Positions 1 to 9,554 of a stretch of 64,000 nt of DNA are shown here, one piece after another. Numbering within the stretch: position 1 is the stretch's first letter; each line of letters starts with the position of its first letter. A model generated the notes under the pieces. It had not been told where the DNA came from. It searched no databases and worked only from the letters and a program-made list of their open reading frames with translations. The position numbers and the translations under genes were made by a program. The stretch is from Prevotella sp. P3-122 (GTDB lineage Bacteria > Bacteroidota > Bacteroidia > Bacteroidales > Bacteroidaceae), in NCBI RefSeq assembly GCF_002251365.1, contig NZ_NPJH01000058.1, positions 1-64,000 of the forward strand, given 5' to 3'.

Positions 1-388
1 GTAACCTCCTATTTTAGAATTGTTGTTTATATATGTTTACCGTTTCAAGCTCCTCTGTGGGGCTTTCCGCTTACACCCCTATAACTGCAATTCACATGCC
101 AATACGAGATATGGCGACATTGTGTCGGGAAAGATTAATGATTTTAATCTTTGCTGAAATAATGTCATAGGAAACGTTTATACTAAAAAGAAAAATTTGT
201 CCAGCCTTTATTACTGCTCAGTGAAAAAACATGGGGATGGGACTCCTAAATGAAGGCAAAGCTTTGCGTGAGAGTTGGGCTGAACTGACACAGAAATGTC
301 TGTCCTATTCTGAATAAGAGAAAAGGGGAAAAGACTCACCCCTACGGGGCACTTAGCCCCCGGAAATTTCTGCTGAGCCTTAATAACT
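1..388. other. Noncoding stretch at window start
   Basis: No convincing gene is visible. The stretch has short hairpins: AAAGATTA/TAATCTTT at 130-152 and the 12-bp palindrome GCAAAGCTTTGC at 256-267. The only long reading frame (about 66 codons, minus strand, 211-411) runs into the repeat that begins at 389 and looks accidental. The neighbouring gene to the left is outside the window. Confidence 0.5.
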
Positions 389-598
389 AGGGTGTACAGT
401 TTGATGTGCAAAAATTGAATATCCTAATTCTGAAGTTCATGTCGGTAAATGCTCGCGCTTACAGCGCGCATGGACAATGTCCACTTACACCCAGGGTGCC
501 GCTACGCTCTACCCTGGGCTGTGTGCTTCTGCGCTTACAGCGCGTGCTGGTCAATGTATTTTCTGCGAGCAAGTAGTCAGGGTGGTGGAGTTTGATTA
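389..598. repeat. Inverted-repeat element copy 1 (MITE-like)
   Basis: The left end reads AGGGTGTACAGTTTGATGTG. The body matches the reverse complement of 40376-40538 over most of its length, including the shared segment ending CTGCGAGCAAGTAGTCAG near 580. Compared with that copy it carries about 70 extra bases containing a second GCGCTTACAGCGCG palindrome and the hairpin CCCAGGGT/ACCCTGGG (about 490-518). Its right end is degraded, so the boundary is approximate. There is no transposase inside. The terminal motif is also used by the element at 20069-20291, so the three belong to one family by ends, though 20069-20291 has a different core. Confidence 0.6.
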
Positions 599-667
599 TA
601 ATGATGAGAGTATGTAAATTAAACATTTTGCAGAAGAGCGCCATTTAATAAATATCCCTTAATAATA

Positions 668-1221
668 ATAAAAAAAGAAGCCGTGTCTCTATTAACACGG
701 CTTCCAAGTCTTTTCGCAACGGGTTGAAAACACATTCTACTCTATGCATCATGGAAGAATCACACTAGGAACAACTCACCACTCATGATAAGAAATTCAA
801 AGGTTACCTACTCAATCAGACATTTTCGAATAAAGTTTCTCTTGTGTTTATCACTTTTCCCTATCTCTCAAGGACCTCTCAGTAAGAGCCCCCCTACCAT
901 TTCGTTGCATTAATTGTACCTCCTACGCTCATCCCCCCACTTCACGCAGCCGGTATATTAACCGCACCGGTGACTAGGACATTGAGCAAGTGATTCCATC
1001 GTAATAGTTTAGCAACTCTATTGAACGTATAAGATCCACCTAAGATTAATACGAATCAAGCAGAAACAAAACAATCTTGTAAATCAAAAAACTAACTCAA
1101 CTCAATTGAAAAGAACTACCTCAAACAGTACAACCTTAAAGTAAATAATATAAATTCAAAGAACTACCCCTACGCTGACGGTCTGCTAGAGGCGCAATGA
1201 TAATCTTATCTTTATTTCTCT
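668..1221 (-). ncRNA. Candidate 550-nt noncoding RNA, unknown family
   Basis: A consensus promoter (1228-1259) and a strong terminator (671-704) on the same strand bound about 550 nt with no convincing reading frame. Internal structure is visible: the arms 870-879 and 885-894 pair at nine of ten positions, and CCGGT at 950-954 can pair with ACCGG at 966-970. The transcript contains GTAGTTCTTT twice near its 5' end, resembling boxA antitermination sites. I looked for the marks of RNase P RNA, tmRNA, SRP RNA and rRNA and did not find them. It could be a large structured RNA, a regulatory RNA, or a diverged known RNA that I do not recognise. A link to the neighbouring giant-protein operon is only positional. 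Confidence 0.55.
671..704 (-). terminator. Rho-independent terminator of the 668-1221 RNA
   Basis: A 10-bp perfect stem (677-686 with 695-704, GAAGCCGTGT) and an 8-nt loop are followed on the minus strand by a T run (A run 671-676 on the plus strand). It lies about 830 bp beyond the last gene of the giant-protein operon, after that operon's own hairpin at 1394-1438, so it most likely ends the separate transcript that starts near 1221. Confidence 0.8.
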
Positions 1222-1227
1222 TTGATG

Positions 1228-1259
1228 CAAAGGTAATAATAAAATTATTAATAACCAAA
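1228..1259 (-). promoter_or_regulatory. Bacteroidota-type promoter of the ncRNA
   Basis: Read on the minus strand it is TTTG (1256-1259), exactly 20 bp, then TACCTTTG (1228-1235). This matches the Bacteroidota primary sigma consensus. Transcription should start around 1221. No coding sequence follows before the terminator at 671-704. Confidence 0.8.
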
Positions 1260-1393
1260 TTTCTAAAGACTTTTTTCAAGAAAAATATATTTTTTGAAAA
1301 ATATCCTTAGTATAAAGCAAAATAGAGGGTATAAAAATTCTTTTTAAAAAATGAACCTTCAATTTGAAATTTGAACATTATAAAAACCTGAAG

Positions 1394-1438
1394 AAATGAC
1401 CATATCAAGCTCATTTATGAATTATGATACGGCCATTT
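1394..1438 (-). terminator. Hairpin terminator after the giant-protein operon
   Basis: Arms 1394-1407 and 1425-1438 pair at all 14 positions, counting two G-U pairs in the minus-strand RNA. It lies about 90 bp after the stop of the last operon gene. A T tract follows on the plus strand directly and on the minus strand after a short gap (GGTTTTTAT), so it may work both ways. Confidence 0.55.
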
Positions 1439-1530
1439 TTTCAGTTTTACAGTTATAAAATATAACTTTTCAAAGGGAAAATTTAGTTTTTGACCACTCT
1501 CTTTTACATTGATAAATCGCCATTGTAATA

Positions 1531-3876
1531 TTATTCATTCGGCTTCAGTTCATCAAAAATGAGACTGCTACCGGCTTCAGTATGCGACTGACGCTTGTAA
1601 AGTCCAAGCCAGTTGTAAGTCCGACCATTGAGCCAGCGGGCGCGCTGGTAATTCTTTGTCAAACGGATACCCGTAGCCTGGACTGCTTCTTCGTGAATAA
1701 CCATAGGCAATTCTTTATTTATACCGTTTTCAAAGATAATCTCTGGACGAAGAATGGTTCCGAGCGGACGAACAGGAAGAATATCGAAATCATTAGTCTT
1801 CTCGTTGTAAAGATAGCATGGCATCTTTCCACGGCGAAGAATCATCTCACGGCCTCCCAAGAAAAACGGATTGTTCATGCTCTGACCATTTGTTATTCGC
1901 TGAGGAATGAATGGTATCCAGTTGTAAGGAACTTGTGACTGTAACATATAGCGATAGTTAGCCACTTGCGCATCATTTTCAGGTAACAATATCTGTGCAT
2001 CCATACCGTCAGCAAATTGGACAATTTGAGGTTTACGTTTGGGTAATCCCTTTTCGTTAACTTTATTAACATAGGCTTGAAGATGTGTAGCATAGAATTT
2101 TGCATCAAGGGTTTCACCACATCCATCAGGCACGACTTCCTCTACCCCCCATACCATGTTTGCCATTTCATCGCGTAAAATCTTCACTTCCTCAATAGGC
2201 TTTCCCTCAACTGTTGCTGCTAACTGGGGAACAAAATAAAGCCCCTGAATATCAGTTACACGACGATTGCCAAAGTTGGTGTTAGTAAACATTTGCCAAG
2301 CCTCATTACGCAACCCCATACTACCTTGATCATACTCGAGCTTTCCAGCACGTTCATTACCAGAAATCACAGTCTTACCGCCGAAAGTATCAATAACTTC
2401 AATTTTCTCTACGGTGATATATTTTCCAATCTCAGTCTCTAAAGGAAACAGCATCCAATCATTAGAGTACATTGCAGCATACTTCATTACTACAACGTTA
2501 GCTTCAGATTGCTGAGAAAGACTGTTACCCATATAGACTTTACGATCTTCCATCTGCCAAAGTCGTTTATTAGGTGCCGCAGCGAAAGTTGCCGGAGTTG
2601 GAAGAGCGAAGACATGACGTTCAGATATCAATACTTCATTTTTATCTTTAATATCGCCATTATTTTGTACTTTTTCAAGAAGCGTATTTTTAACAATCTT
2701 CAAAATAACCTCATAGCTAATTTTTCTTCTTTCTGATAAATCAATAATAAACTTTCTGATAGTATTAAACTCCATACTCCCTTTTAGGTTTTTACCTTCA
2801 ATGGAATTTATAACATCTTTAATATCTATTCCGTTTTTAACGGAAAAATCTATAATATCATTTATAAGATTTTCAATGTCCTGTTCCATACTAGGCTTAG
2901 AACCAGGAATCAATATAGTCTGCTGTGAATTACGTTTAGGCTTTAAACCAAGATTTAAAGTAACTGCATTATGTCCAGCATTTAAAACATATTCTTCATT
3001 TGGTTTATCATATAAAGATTTTTTAAATTTAACAACTTTATCAGGGACTCTTGTTTCTGCATCATTCTTAATGGTTATATTATCATCCCTTTTATAATCC
3101 TTATCGTAATCGAATGAGTACCATGAAAGTCGTCCCCCCTGATATCGATCACCTTTGAAATGTTTTTCACCAGCAAAAGCTTCAACTTCATAAGAAAGAT
3201 CCTCATCTAACCAATGGTCATTAGACTTACTTGCCGGTTTATACTTATCACGAAACCAGTTAATAAATTTATCTCTGTAAGGTTCAAAACCTCTGATAGT
3301 CTTTCCTGTGGTCAATGCTTCATATAATTTACTTCCATCAAAGGATTTATTTACGTATCCTTTTATAAAATCTGCTTTGTTAGTATTAAGCAAGTATTCA
3401 TATTCCAATATATCATTACTAGATAAGACTGTCTTATTGGAACTGTATAGATACTTCTGATCGATGCCGTAAAGGGCTCGACACTCATCCCTGAAAGCTT
3501 TTGTTTCCACAAAATCATGATTTTCTCTATACAAATCCAACGCAAATGTAGCAGCCTCAATGCGGGCAAAGAGATCAATTTCCGGATTCATCTGTTCTGT
3601 AACAGGTTCAATAGGATCAATTGAACAGTCCTCCTCTTTAATGATACAACGAACAGACATAGCTGTTCCTGCATTGTTACCACGAAACTCACCCATCTGC
3701 CACTGACGGGCCAACATCCATAGAGGATCATGTACGCGCAGCCGCAGAGCTTCAGTGATATCATTGTTACGGGTACGTCCCTCAATACGCGTTTTATTTA
3801 AATCTACTGTAAATGAATCAGCATTAAAATGTCTGATATCTACATATTTTTTGAGATAATCAGCAACCTTAATCAT
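1531..3876 (-). CDS. Large uncharacterised protein, 'DPLWMLARQWQMGEF' family (781 aa)
   Basis: Function unknown. No signal peptide or membrane segment is visible, so a cytoplasmic protein is likely. Residues 50-66 read DPLWMLARQWQMGEFRG. Further recognisable blocks are LRDEMANMVWGVEE (about 562-575) and YQRARWLNGRTYNWLG (about 740-757). From memory, not from a search, these blocks recur in the same order in large hypothetical proteins of actinobacteria, where the first reads DPLWLLARQWQ. Residues about 150-410 are encoded by much more AT-rich DNA and are rich in Lys, Asn and Ile; they look like a variable insert. It is the last of four co-directional genes, 23 bp after the 1,858-residue gene. 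The start is ATG at 3876. The domain fold cannot be told from sequence alone. Confidence 0.85.
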   Translation of the reverse strand: MIKVADYLKKYVDIRHFNADSFTVDLNKTRIEGRTRNNDITEALRLRVHDPLWMLARQWQMGEFRGNNAGTAMSVRCIIKEEDCSIDPIEPVTEQMNPEIDLFARIEAATFALDLYRENHDFVETKAFRDECRALYGIDQKYLYSSNKTVLSSNDILEYEYLLNTNKADFIKGYVNKSFDGSKLYEALTTGKTIRGFEPYRDKFINWFRDKYKPASKSNDHWLDEDLSYEVEAFAGEKHFKGDRYQGGRLSWYSFDYDKDYKRDDNITIKNDAETRVPDKVVKFKKSLYDKPNEEYVLNAGHNAVTLNLGLKPKRNSQQTILIPGSKPSMEQDIENLINDIIDFSVKNGIDIKDVINSIEGKNLKGSMEFNTIRKFIIDLSERRKISYEVILKIVKNTLLEKVQNNGDIKDKNEVLISERHVFALPTPATFAAAPNKRLWQMEDRKVYMGNSLSQQSEANVVVMKYAAMYSNDWMLFPLETEIGKYITVEKIEVIDTFGGKTVISGNERAGKLEYDQGSMGLRNEAWQMFTNTNFGNRRVTDIQGLYFVPQLAATVEGKPIEEVKILRDEMANMVWGVEEVVPDGCGETLDAKFYATHLQAYVNKVNEKGLPKRKPQIVQFADGMDAQILLPENDAQVANYRYMLQSQVPYNWIPFIPQRITNGQSMNNPFFLGGREMILRRGKMPCYLYNEKTNDFDILPVRPLGTILRPEIIFENGINKELPMVIHEEAVQATGIRLTKNYQRARWLNGRTYNWLGLYKRQSHTEAGSSLIFDELKPNE

Positions 3877-3899
3877 ATGTTCAACTATTAAATGTTTTT

Positions 3900-6800
3900 C
3901 TAATATTCTTTGTACTCAAGAAGTGGGAAAACACCACTTGTCCACGAATCGCGGCTAATCAAATCTGGTGTGACAGTGCGAGTCTTAATCATATGGACAG
4001 CACTCTTTAAAGAGTTAACCAGCATATCTTCGTTCCATTGACTCTTCTTTCCGTCCTTTGTTGAAACGGCAAGAAGTATTGTCTGTGGTGCCTCAGCATC
4101 AGGCTGATCATAAGCGAAGCTCACGGCTGCACTCTGAGCACGATAAGGAATACGGTCAACAAAATGATCAAATACCAAACCTGCCAATTTAGGTTTTCCA
4201 CTCTCAGTAGCCTTTACAATTCGATCAGGATTCATCACAATATATGTAAATGCATCAGTAACGGCATTCTCAGATGAGACCTCAGCACCAAGCCACTCAT
4301 CACCAACAACTTCACTATTTTCTGAAACGATCTGCATCGGTACTATAGGAGCAACATCAAGATCGTTGATTTTCTGGAACATACGTATCTTGTGAAGATT
4401 CATTATAGGTTTCTCAACCTGAGCGAGATCGCCAACAAGAGTCTCGAGACCAATCCTGTCGATATTCTTGAAATAATTACCACATGCTTGTGCTGCAAGA
4501 TTTATGAGAGGAACGTACTCATCAGGCTGGAATGTAGCAACAACTTTGAAGCCATTGACAAGCAACGTCTGAATGGCAGTAGTGAAAACTGTATAATCAG
4601 GAACTGTAGCAGCAGCTATAGTCTTCTGTACACTACTAAGCTTTTGACAGAAATCATCGTATACAGATTGCAGACTCTTAAAAAGAGAATGTTGCTTATT
4701 AACGATTTCTTTCCAAGCCTTAATATCTTCTACCATTTTACGGTTACCGATGACGAGATCAGGCTCAATTTCATTGAGTGCTGTAACTTGTCCGATTCGA
4801 TAAGAGTCTATAAGTAAAGCAATGGCCTTAAGAGTGATATCATCAGGCAATACGGTAATGTCGTAGTTACTAGTCTGAGGATTCTGTATTGCCATCTGCT
4901 CATTAAGTATTTTAGCAATTTCGTCAAGCATACGCTTGATGTATCCCTCAAGCTTGTAATACGCTCCGCTCATATTGTCAACGACAGAATGGTCAGGCAT
5001 TCCCGTACTTTTTACCATCTCCTCATTACGCAAAGCATGAGCTGACAGAAGAAGACTACGGACTTCATCTGCTGCAACTTGCATCTCTGACAGAGAATGA
5101 CAGTCAAGACAATCAGTTGCCAAAACATCCTCTACAACAGATGCATAATCATAACCTTTCATCCAACGTTGCAATTCAATAAACTTTGTAAACGCTGCAT
5201 TATCGGCTGAGAGATATACGAATTCTGATGCCGATATTCCCAGTTCGCCAAGACTGACAGAAGGAGAGTAAACAGTTTCATCGTCATCGTTTTTCTCTTT
5301 GAAAGAAACAAAAATATTATTCATAGAACCAAGCATTTGTTCAATCCACGCATCAACTTTTGGTTCTGTTTCTGCAAGAATATTTGTCATATTGCTATTA
5401 CGCACGACATCCACATCAAGCATTACCATTGTATAATTATCAATCTGTGCACTTGTGATAGGGATATTCACCACATCAGGCATTGGAATGTTTCTCATCT
5501 CATTGAGAGCCTGAGCCAATGCGTCAGAAGCCTCACGGTTTCCAATCACAAGCTTATATACACTCTCCGAAAGTACAACATCAGTCAGTGCATCGTATTC
5601 ATCATCTACCTGATCAATAAGTTCAAGCAGATAGTCATATTTCAACTCAACATCAATCTGGTCAGGGAAAAAACCTCGCCGTTTAATCCAGTTGCGCAAA
5701 TAAATCTGCAATTTATCATTATTGCCACGAGCCATACTGATTGCGTAATTCTTTTCTTTGCGATAATCCTCAAGAAGTGCAGATCCATTGATTACAGATA
5801 TATCATTATTGGATTTCATATCAACAAGAGGATAGTTCTGACGCATAGGATAAATGCACACGTCCATCTCAAGTTGATGTCCTTTGTAAGGCATTTTATA
5901 TGCTTCATGTATGAAACGCTCAAGATCGGCACCAAGAATATTACCTAAAGACAAACCGTTCTGAATACCCTCAATGATACGAATGGCTGAACGAACACGT
6001 TCTGACGACAGATTGACACTCATATCATAGTTCTGATCACCATTCTTTAGGCTGTTATTATACGAACTGCGAAGAACTGCGCCTGTAATAGCATGATTGA
6101 CAGAAGGAGCAAGGATATACTCATTGGTATTCTCATTAGTGAGTTCATTTTCACGGAGGTTAAACAACCAACCAAAACTTCCTATAGCTACTTTGTGCGT
6201 ATTGTTCTCCATACGTTCACGAAGCTTATTATTCAACATACCCATAAACCATGCGTCAAGACGATAGTTAAACAGGTCAAAAAACTCGATGACTTGATTC
6301 TTAAGAACTTCGCTGTCAGTACTAAGTTGAATACCTTTAATATTCTTGTTGTTCTCATCTTCAATTTTATTTTTAAGATAAGAGACTATATTATCAATCC
6401 TCAAGCCATCAACAAGTTTTGTTACGCTATTTTCAATGGCATTGCCATCCTTATCTGTCTCGGTAAGCAAATCAATGATAGGGATATAGTCATAGTTTGG
6501 TATGATAGATTTCAATTCCTCCTTGCTCTTTACAAGACCCAGATCGTTAGCTATGGCAAACAATTCTTCAATTTGACGGCTATTTTCTTCACCACGGAAA
6601 AACTCGGCATTGAGCACATTTTCATTTTTGATCAGCGCACGTTCATAAAAAGCAGAACTACGAGGCGTACTGTTAAGAATATCCAAATAATCACGAGTAG
6701 TGACAGTCGTTGCATCTCCATTGTCTTTACCGTAGCATTTGACATTATTATTATCTACAATCTTATTCCAATGTGTAGTCAATGCTAAAAGAAACTTTTT

Positions 6801-9476
6801 CACGATGCCAATAGATCTTCGCACCTTTAAATTACGGAAGTCACATATAGGAAGAATACCATAAGGCTGGTCAGAAATACGCAGCATTGGGAACGGTCCA
6901 CGAGGCAACACATCATTTGCTACGAAACTGTAGATATCATTATTCTTCTTTATCGCTTTTATAAGTGGATTCCCCTTTTGAGCCAGATAGTCAATCATTA
7001 ATTCATTAACTTTTCTACACAACTGTATCTCGGCGGAACCTGCAGACTTAGGATCGTCAAGATTGCCCAATACACTCTCCTTAAAGCAGCAGAGACGATC
7101 AAGAATATCGAGGTCGTTATTTGGTTCCGGTTTGTGAGGGTAAACACAATTATGAACCTGATACTTGAAACGCTCACGTTGTTTTCCCTCAGAGCTGTCA
7201 AATACAAATTCAGTATCTTTGTCATCAAGTATATTCGAAGGAGTCTCGAACGAAATAATATCCATTGGATAATCTGAATAGAGATGACCGCACATCAAAT
7301 CATGAAGAATTTTGGAGCATTCATCAGCAGATGCCTCATTAATACCATACACATAAATTGAAGAGAAATCGAACGAACGTAGCCGAATAGAGGATTTGAT
7401 TTCTCTTCTCTTTTGGAACATCTCGATTTTTCTCTCTATATCTTGTTTTATTTTTGTATTTTTTGAATTTCCGTACATCTTACGCAGCTTATATAATCTT
7501 TTCAATCTCTCCCTTGCGTTTATACGGTCTGTTTTAGTATCGCTTCTTTCATATCTCATTTCTTCAAGAGGTAATGATATTGCCATACCCATTTTCTCTG
7601 CCAAATCATAGTCAGTCATCCAGCTAAGGCTACCATTCAGATAAAGTTGTTTCTGATTGTCAGTACCCGATTTCACTACGGTTGAATCTTCAAGATTGTT
7701 GAGATCAAGACCTATTTGAAGTTCCGCAGGAAGACGATGTCCGTAGTGTACCATAGTACATTTCTTGCTTTTATTAATATTTACTTCTGCACGAAGGACA
7801 AAGCGGTCGGGCAAGAGGCTGGTGGTAGGAATAGTGAAAAGTTTTTCCTCGTTATCAACATATGTTGTCGGGAATGAATTTACAAAGTTTTGGTCAATTT
7901 CTTTAACAAACTCATCTTCAGACAGTTTATTGTCGTTGAACTGCTTTGCCTTTCTGCACATCACATTATAGTTTTCTTTTGGGAAAGTTTGTTTAAGGAT
8001 GAATGCGGAACGGTGAGCAGGGTATAGATCGCAGATTGACAACCAAAGCGAATGATTGTAATTCTCTATCTCAGTACTGTCTTTTGCCAACTTACGATTG
8101 TTGTTGAAAATATATTTCAACCAAAAACTCTTACCTACAAGATACTCTGCACGGTTAATTTGTTTTACGGTCTCTGTCATGGCTACTACATCTGGATATA
8201 TGCGCACACAAAGACTCTTTTTTGCTTCTTTGCTTAAGAAACTACATTTATGTATAACTTTACAACTCTCGATATTTAATTCAAGATTACATTCTTTGGA
8301 GCTATTAACAAGTTCTTTATAATGATTGATGATAGTTTTGTTTATTTTACATAATAAGTTTTGTTCTGCATAGAAGTTGCAGTACACATGATTTATCAAA
8401 AATTTTGTAGAATCTAATTTCTTATAGAAATCCTTTCGCAGATTTTTCCGATAATCGTAATCCTTATTGTAACGGTACTTGGCAAGAAGAATTTCCAGAG
8501 TCAGCAATCTTGTTGCCAATATACTATATCGCTGGTATGGTTTGTCAGAAGACGAAGCTTTCGTTCCAAGATTTGTTTCTAGATATTGAAAGATTTTATT
8601 CCATTTACTTCTTTGGAACTGCAAAATTTCTGGAAAAAGCTTTTCCTTTACAAATTTAACAAGTGCACTATGTGCATTTACGCTGTTTATATATGCAGGA
8701 CTCCCATTAGGGGCTGTTATTTCTGCACAATTATAACGCCAAAGTAGAATATTAGCATCATTTTGACCAGCAATATTGCTGTTAAGCAGTTTATTCCATT
8801 TTTCAACAAGGCTATTGTAGCGGGCTAGCTGTTCCTTATAGACCATTCCCTGAGGAATACGGTAAACCTCGTTATCGATATTTTTAAGGAATTCATAAAC
8901 CTTACGGAAATGATTTAGCGCCTTAGTATATTTAGCCTGTTGAGAATAATAATTATGGTTTATTTTACGTGACCATCCATTGTAATCAGGTCTGGTTACT
9001 GTCTCAACAAACATTCTGGTTATTTTCTCCATTTTATCCAGAAATGCCACAGAAGCTTTATCGCTTATTGTTGATACGCAAGTAACATCCTTAAGCGAAG
9101 TGATTACAGGCATAAATGCATCCTGTAACTCTACAGTATGGAATGCATTGTACAGATTCTGCGTAAGTTCAAGTAATACAGCTTTATCCTCTCTGTACAT
9201 CATATCAATCATCTCCACATCGGTCTTCATTTTGGCAATAGCCTTCTTCACATTGACAAAACTGACATCATCACAAGGCTTGTGGTACTCATTTAGTACG
9301 TTAGCCAATGATTGAAAAGCTTGGAGCGAGTTCTCTGGTTCAGCAATAGTGCTGTAATCATGCTGCATGATTTTTGTTTCCAGACGCACAGGGAACATCA
9401 TCAACGATGTGTTCACTCCTTTCTTTGCAAAATTTCTTCCAGTCTGGTCACGCAATATGTCTTGATATTTTTCCAT
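3900..9476 (-). CDS. Giant uncharacterised protein, 'FPVRLETK' family (1,858 aa)
   Basis: Function unknown; no signal peptide or membrane span is seen. Blocks in order: FPVRLETKI (about 27-35), CVRIYPDVV (about 425), LPDRFVLRAEV (about 560), WMTDYDLAEKMGMAISLPL (about 620-640), LRISDQPYGILPICDF (about 865-880), VNLSSERVRSAIRIIEGI (about 1151-1170) and SFAYDQPDAEAPQTILLAV (about 1784-1803). I recognise close counterparts of these blocks, in this order, in giant hypothetical proteins of actinobacteria; this is recollection and needs a search. I chose ATG at 9476 over a TTG at 9500 because the TTG would add only eight atypical residues. An AT-rich, Lys/Asn-rich block lies at about residues 260-400. 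It is third in the operon. Confidence 0.85.
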   Translation of the reverse strand: MEKYQDILRDQTGRNFAKKGVNTSLMMFPVRLETKIMQHDYSTIAEPENSLQAFQSLANVLNEYHKPCDDVSFVNVKKAIAKMKTDVEMIDMMYREDKAVLLELTQNLYNAFHTVELQDAFMPVITSLKDVTCVSTISDKASVAFLDKMEKITRMFVETVTRPDYNGWSRKINHNYYSQQAKYTKALNHFRKVYEFLKNIDNEVYRIPQGMVYKEQLARYNSLVEKWNKLLNSNIAGQNDANILLWRYNCAEITAPNGSPAYINSVNAHSALVKFVKEKLFPEILQFQRSKWNKIFQYLETNLGTKASSSDKPYQRYSILATRLLTLEILLAKYRYNKDYDYRKNLRKDFYKKLDSTKFLINHVYCNFYAEQNLLCKINKTIINHYKELVNSSKECNLELNIESCKVIHKCSFLSKEAKKSLCVRIYPDVVAMTETVKQINRAEYLVGKSFWLKYIFNNNRKLAKDSTEIENYNHSLWLSICDLYPAHRSAFILKQTFPKENYNVMCRKAKQFNDNKLSEDEFVKEIDQNFVNSFPTTYVDNEEKLFTIPTTSLLPDRFVLRAEVNINKSKKCTMVHYGHRLPAELQIGLDLNNLEDSTVVKSGTDNQKQLYLNGSLSWMTDYDLAEKMGMAISLPLEEMRYERSDTKTDRINARERLKRLYKLRKMYGNSKNTKIKQDIERKIEMFQKRREIKSSIRLRSFDFSSIYVYGINEASADECSKILHDLMCGHLYSDYPMDIISFETPSNILDDKDTEFVFDSSEGKQRERFKYQVHNCVYPHKPEPNNDLDILDRLCCFKESVLGNLDDPKSAGSAEIQLCRKVNELMIDYLAQKGNPLIKAIKKNNDIYSFVANDVLPRGPFPMLRISDQPYGILPICDFRNLKVRRSIGIVKKFLLALTTHWNKIVDNNNVKCYGKDNGDATTVTTRDYLDILNSTPRSSAFYERALIKNENVLNAEFFRGEENSRQIEELFAIANDLGLVKSKEELKSIIPNYDYIPIIDLLTETDKDGNAIENSVTKLVDGLRIDNIVSYLKNKIEDENNKNIKGIQLSTDSEVLKNQVIEFFDLFNYRLDAWFMGMLNNKLRERMENNTHKVAIGSFGWLFNLRENELTNENTNEYILAPSVNHAITGAVLRSSYNNSLKNGDQNYDMSVNLSSERVRSAIRIIEGIQNGLSLGNILGADLERFIHEAYKMPYKGHQLEMDVCIYPMRQNYPLVDMKSNNDISVINGSALLEDYRKEKNYAISMARGNNDKLQIYLRNWIKRRGFFPDQIDVELKYDYLLELIDQVDDEYDALTDVVLSESVYKLVIGNREASDALAQALNEMRNIPMPDVVNIPITSAQIDNYTMVMLDVDVVRNSNMTNILAETEPKVDAWIEQMLGSMNNIFVSFKEKNDDDETVYSPSVSLGELGISASEFVYLSADNAAFTKFIELQRWMKGYDYASVVEDVLATDCLDCHSLSEMQVAADEVRSLLLSAHALRNEEMVKSTGMPDHSVVDNMSGAYYKLEGYIKRMLDEIAKILNEQMAIQNPQTSNYDITVLPDDITLKAIALLIDSYRIGQVTALNEIEPDLVIGNRKMVEDIKAWKEIVNKQHSLFKSLQSVYDDFCQKLSSVQKTIAAATVPDYTVFTTAIQTLLVNGFKVVATFQPDEYVPLINLAAQACGNYFKNIDRIGLETLVGDLAQVEKPIMNLHKIRMFQKINDLDVAPIVPMQIVSENSEVVGDEWLGAEVSSENAVTDAFTYIVMNPDRIVKATESGKPKLAGLVFDHFVDRIPYRAQSAAVSFAYDQPDAEAPQTILLAVSTKDGKKSQWNEDMLVNSLKSAVHMIKTRTVTPDLISRDSWTSGVFPLLEYKEY

Positions 9477-9554
9477 TTTTATCGTATGTTTTTCATTCAA
9501 AAAAAATGAATGTAATTATTAGCATAGTATATCTTATAATTTTGATTGGCAAAA

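Noticed and set aside
211-644. Two minus-strand frames of about 60-66 codons (211-411 and 459-644)
   Set aside because: They overlap the inverted-repeat element and its palindromes, have no promoter and no recognisable protein features.
668-1221. RNase P RNA, tmRNA, SRP RNA or rRNA fragment
   Set aside because: No GAGGAAAGTCC-type RNase P core, no tag-peptide frame or tRNA-like ends of tmRNA, and no SRP tetraloop helix were found; a resemblance of CAGCCGGTATATTAACC to the 16S 530 region is short and not supported around it.
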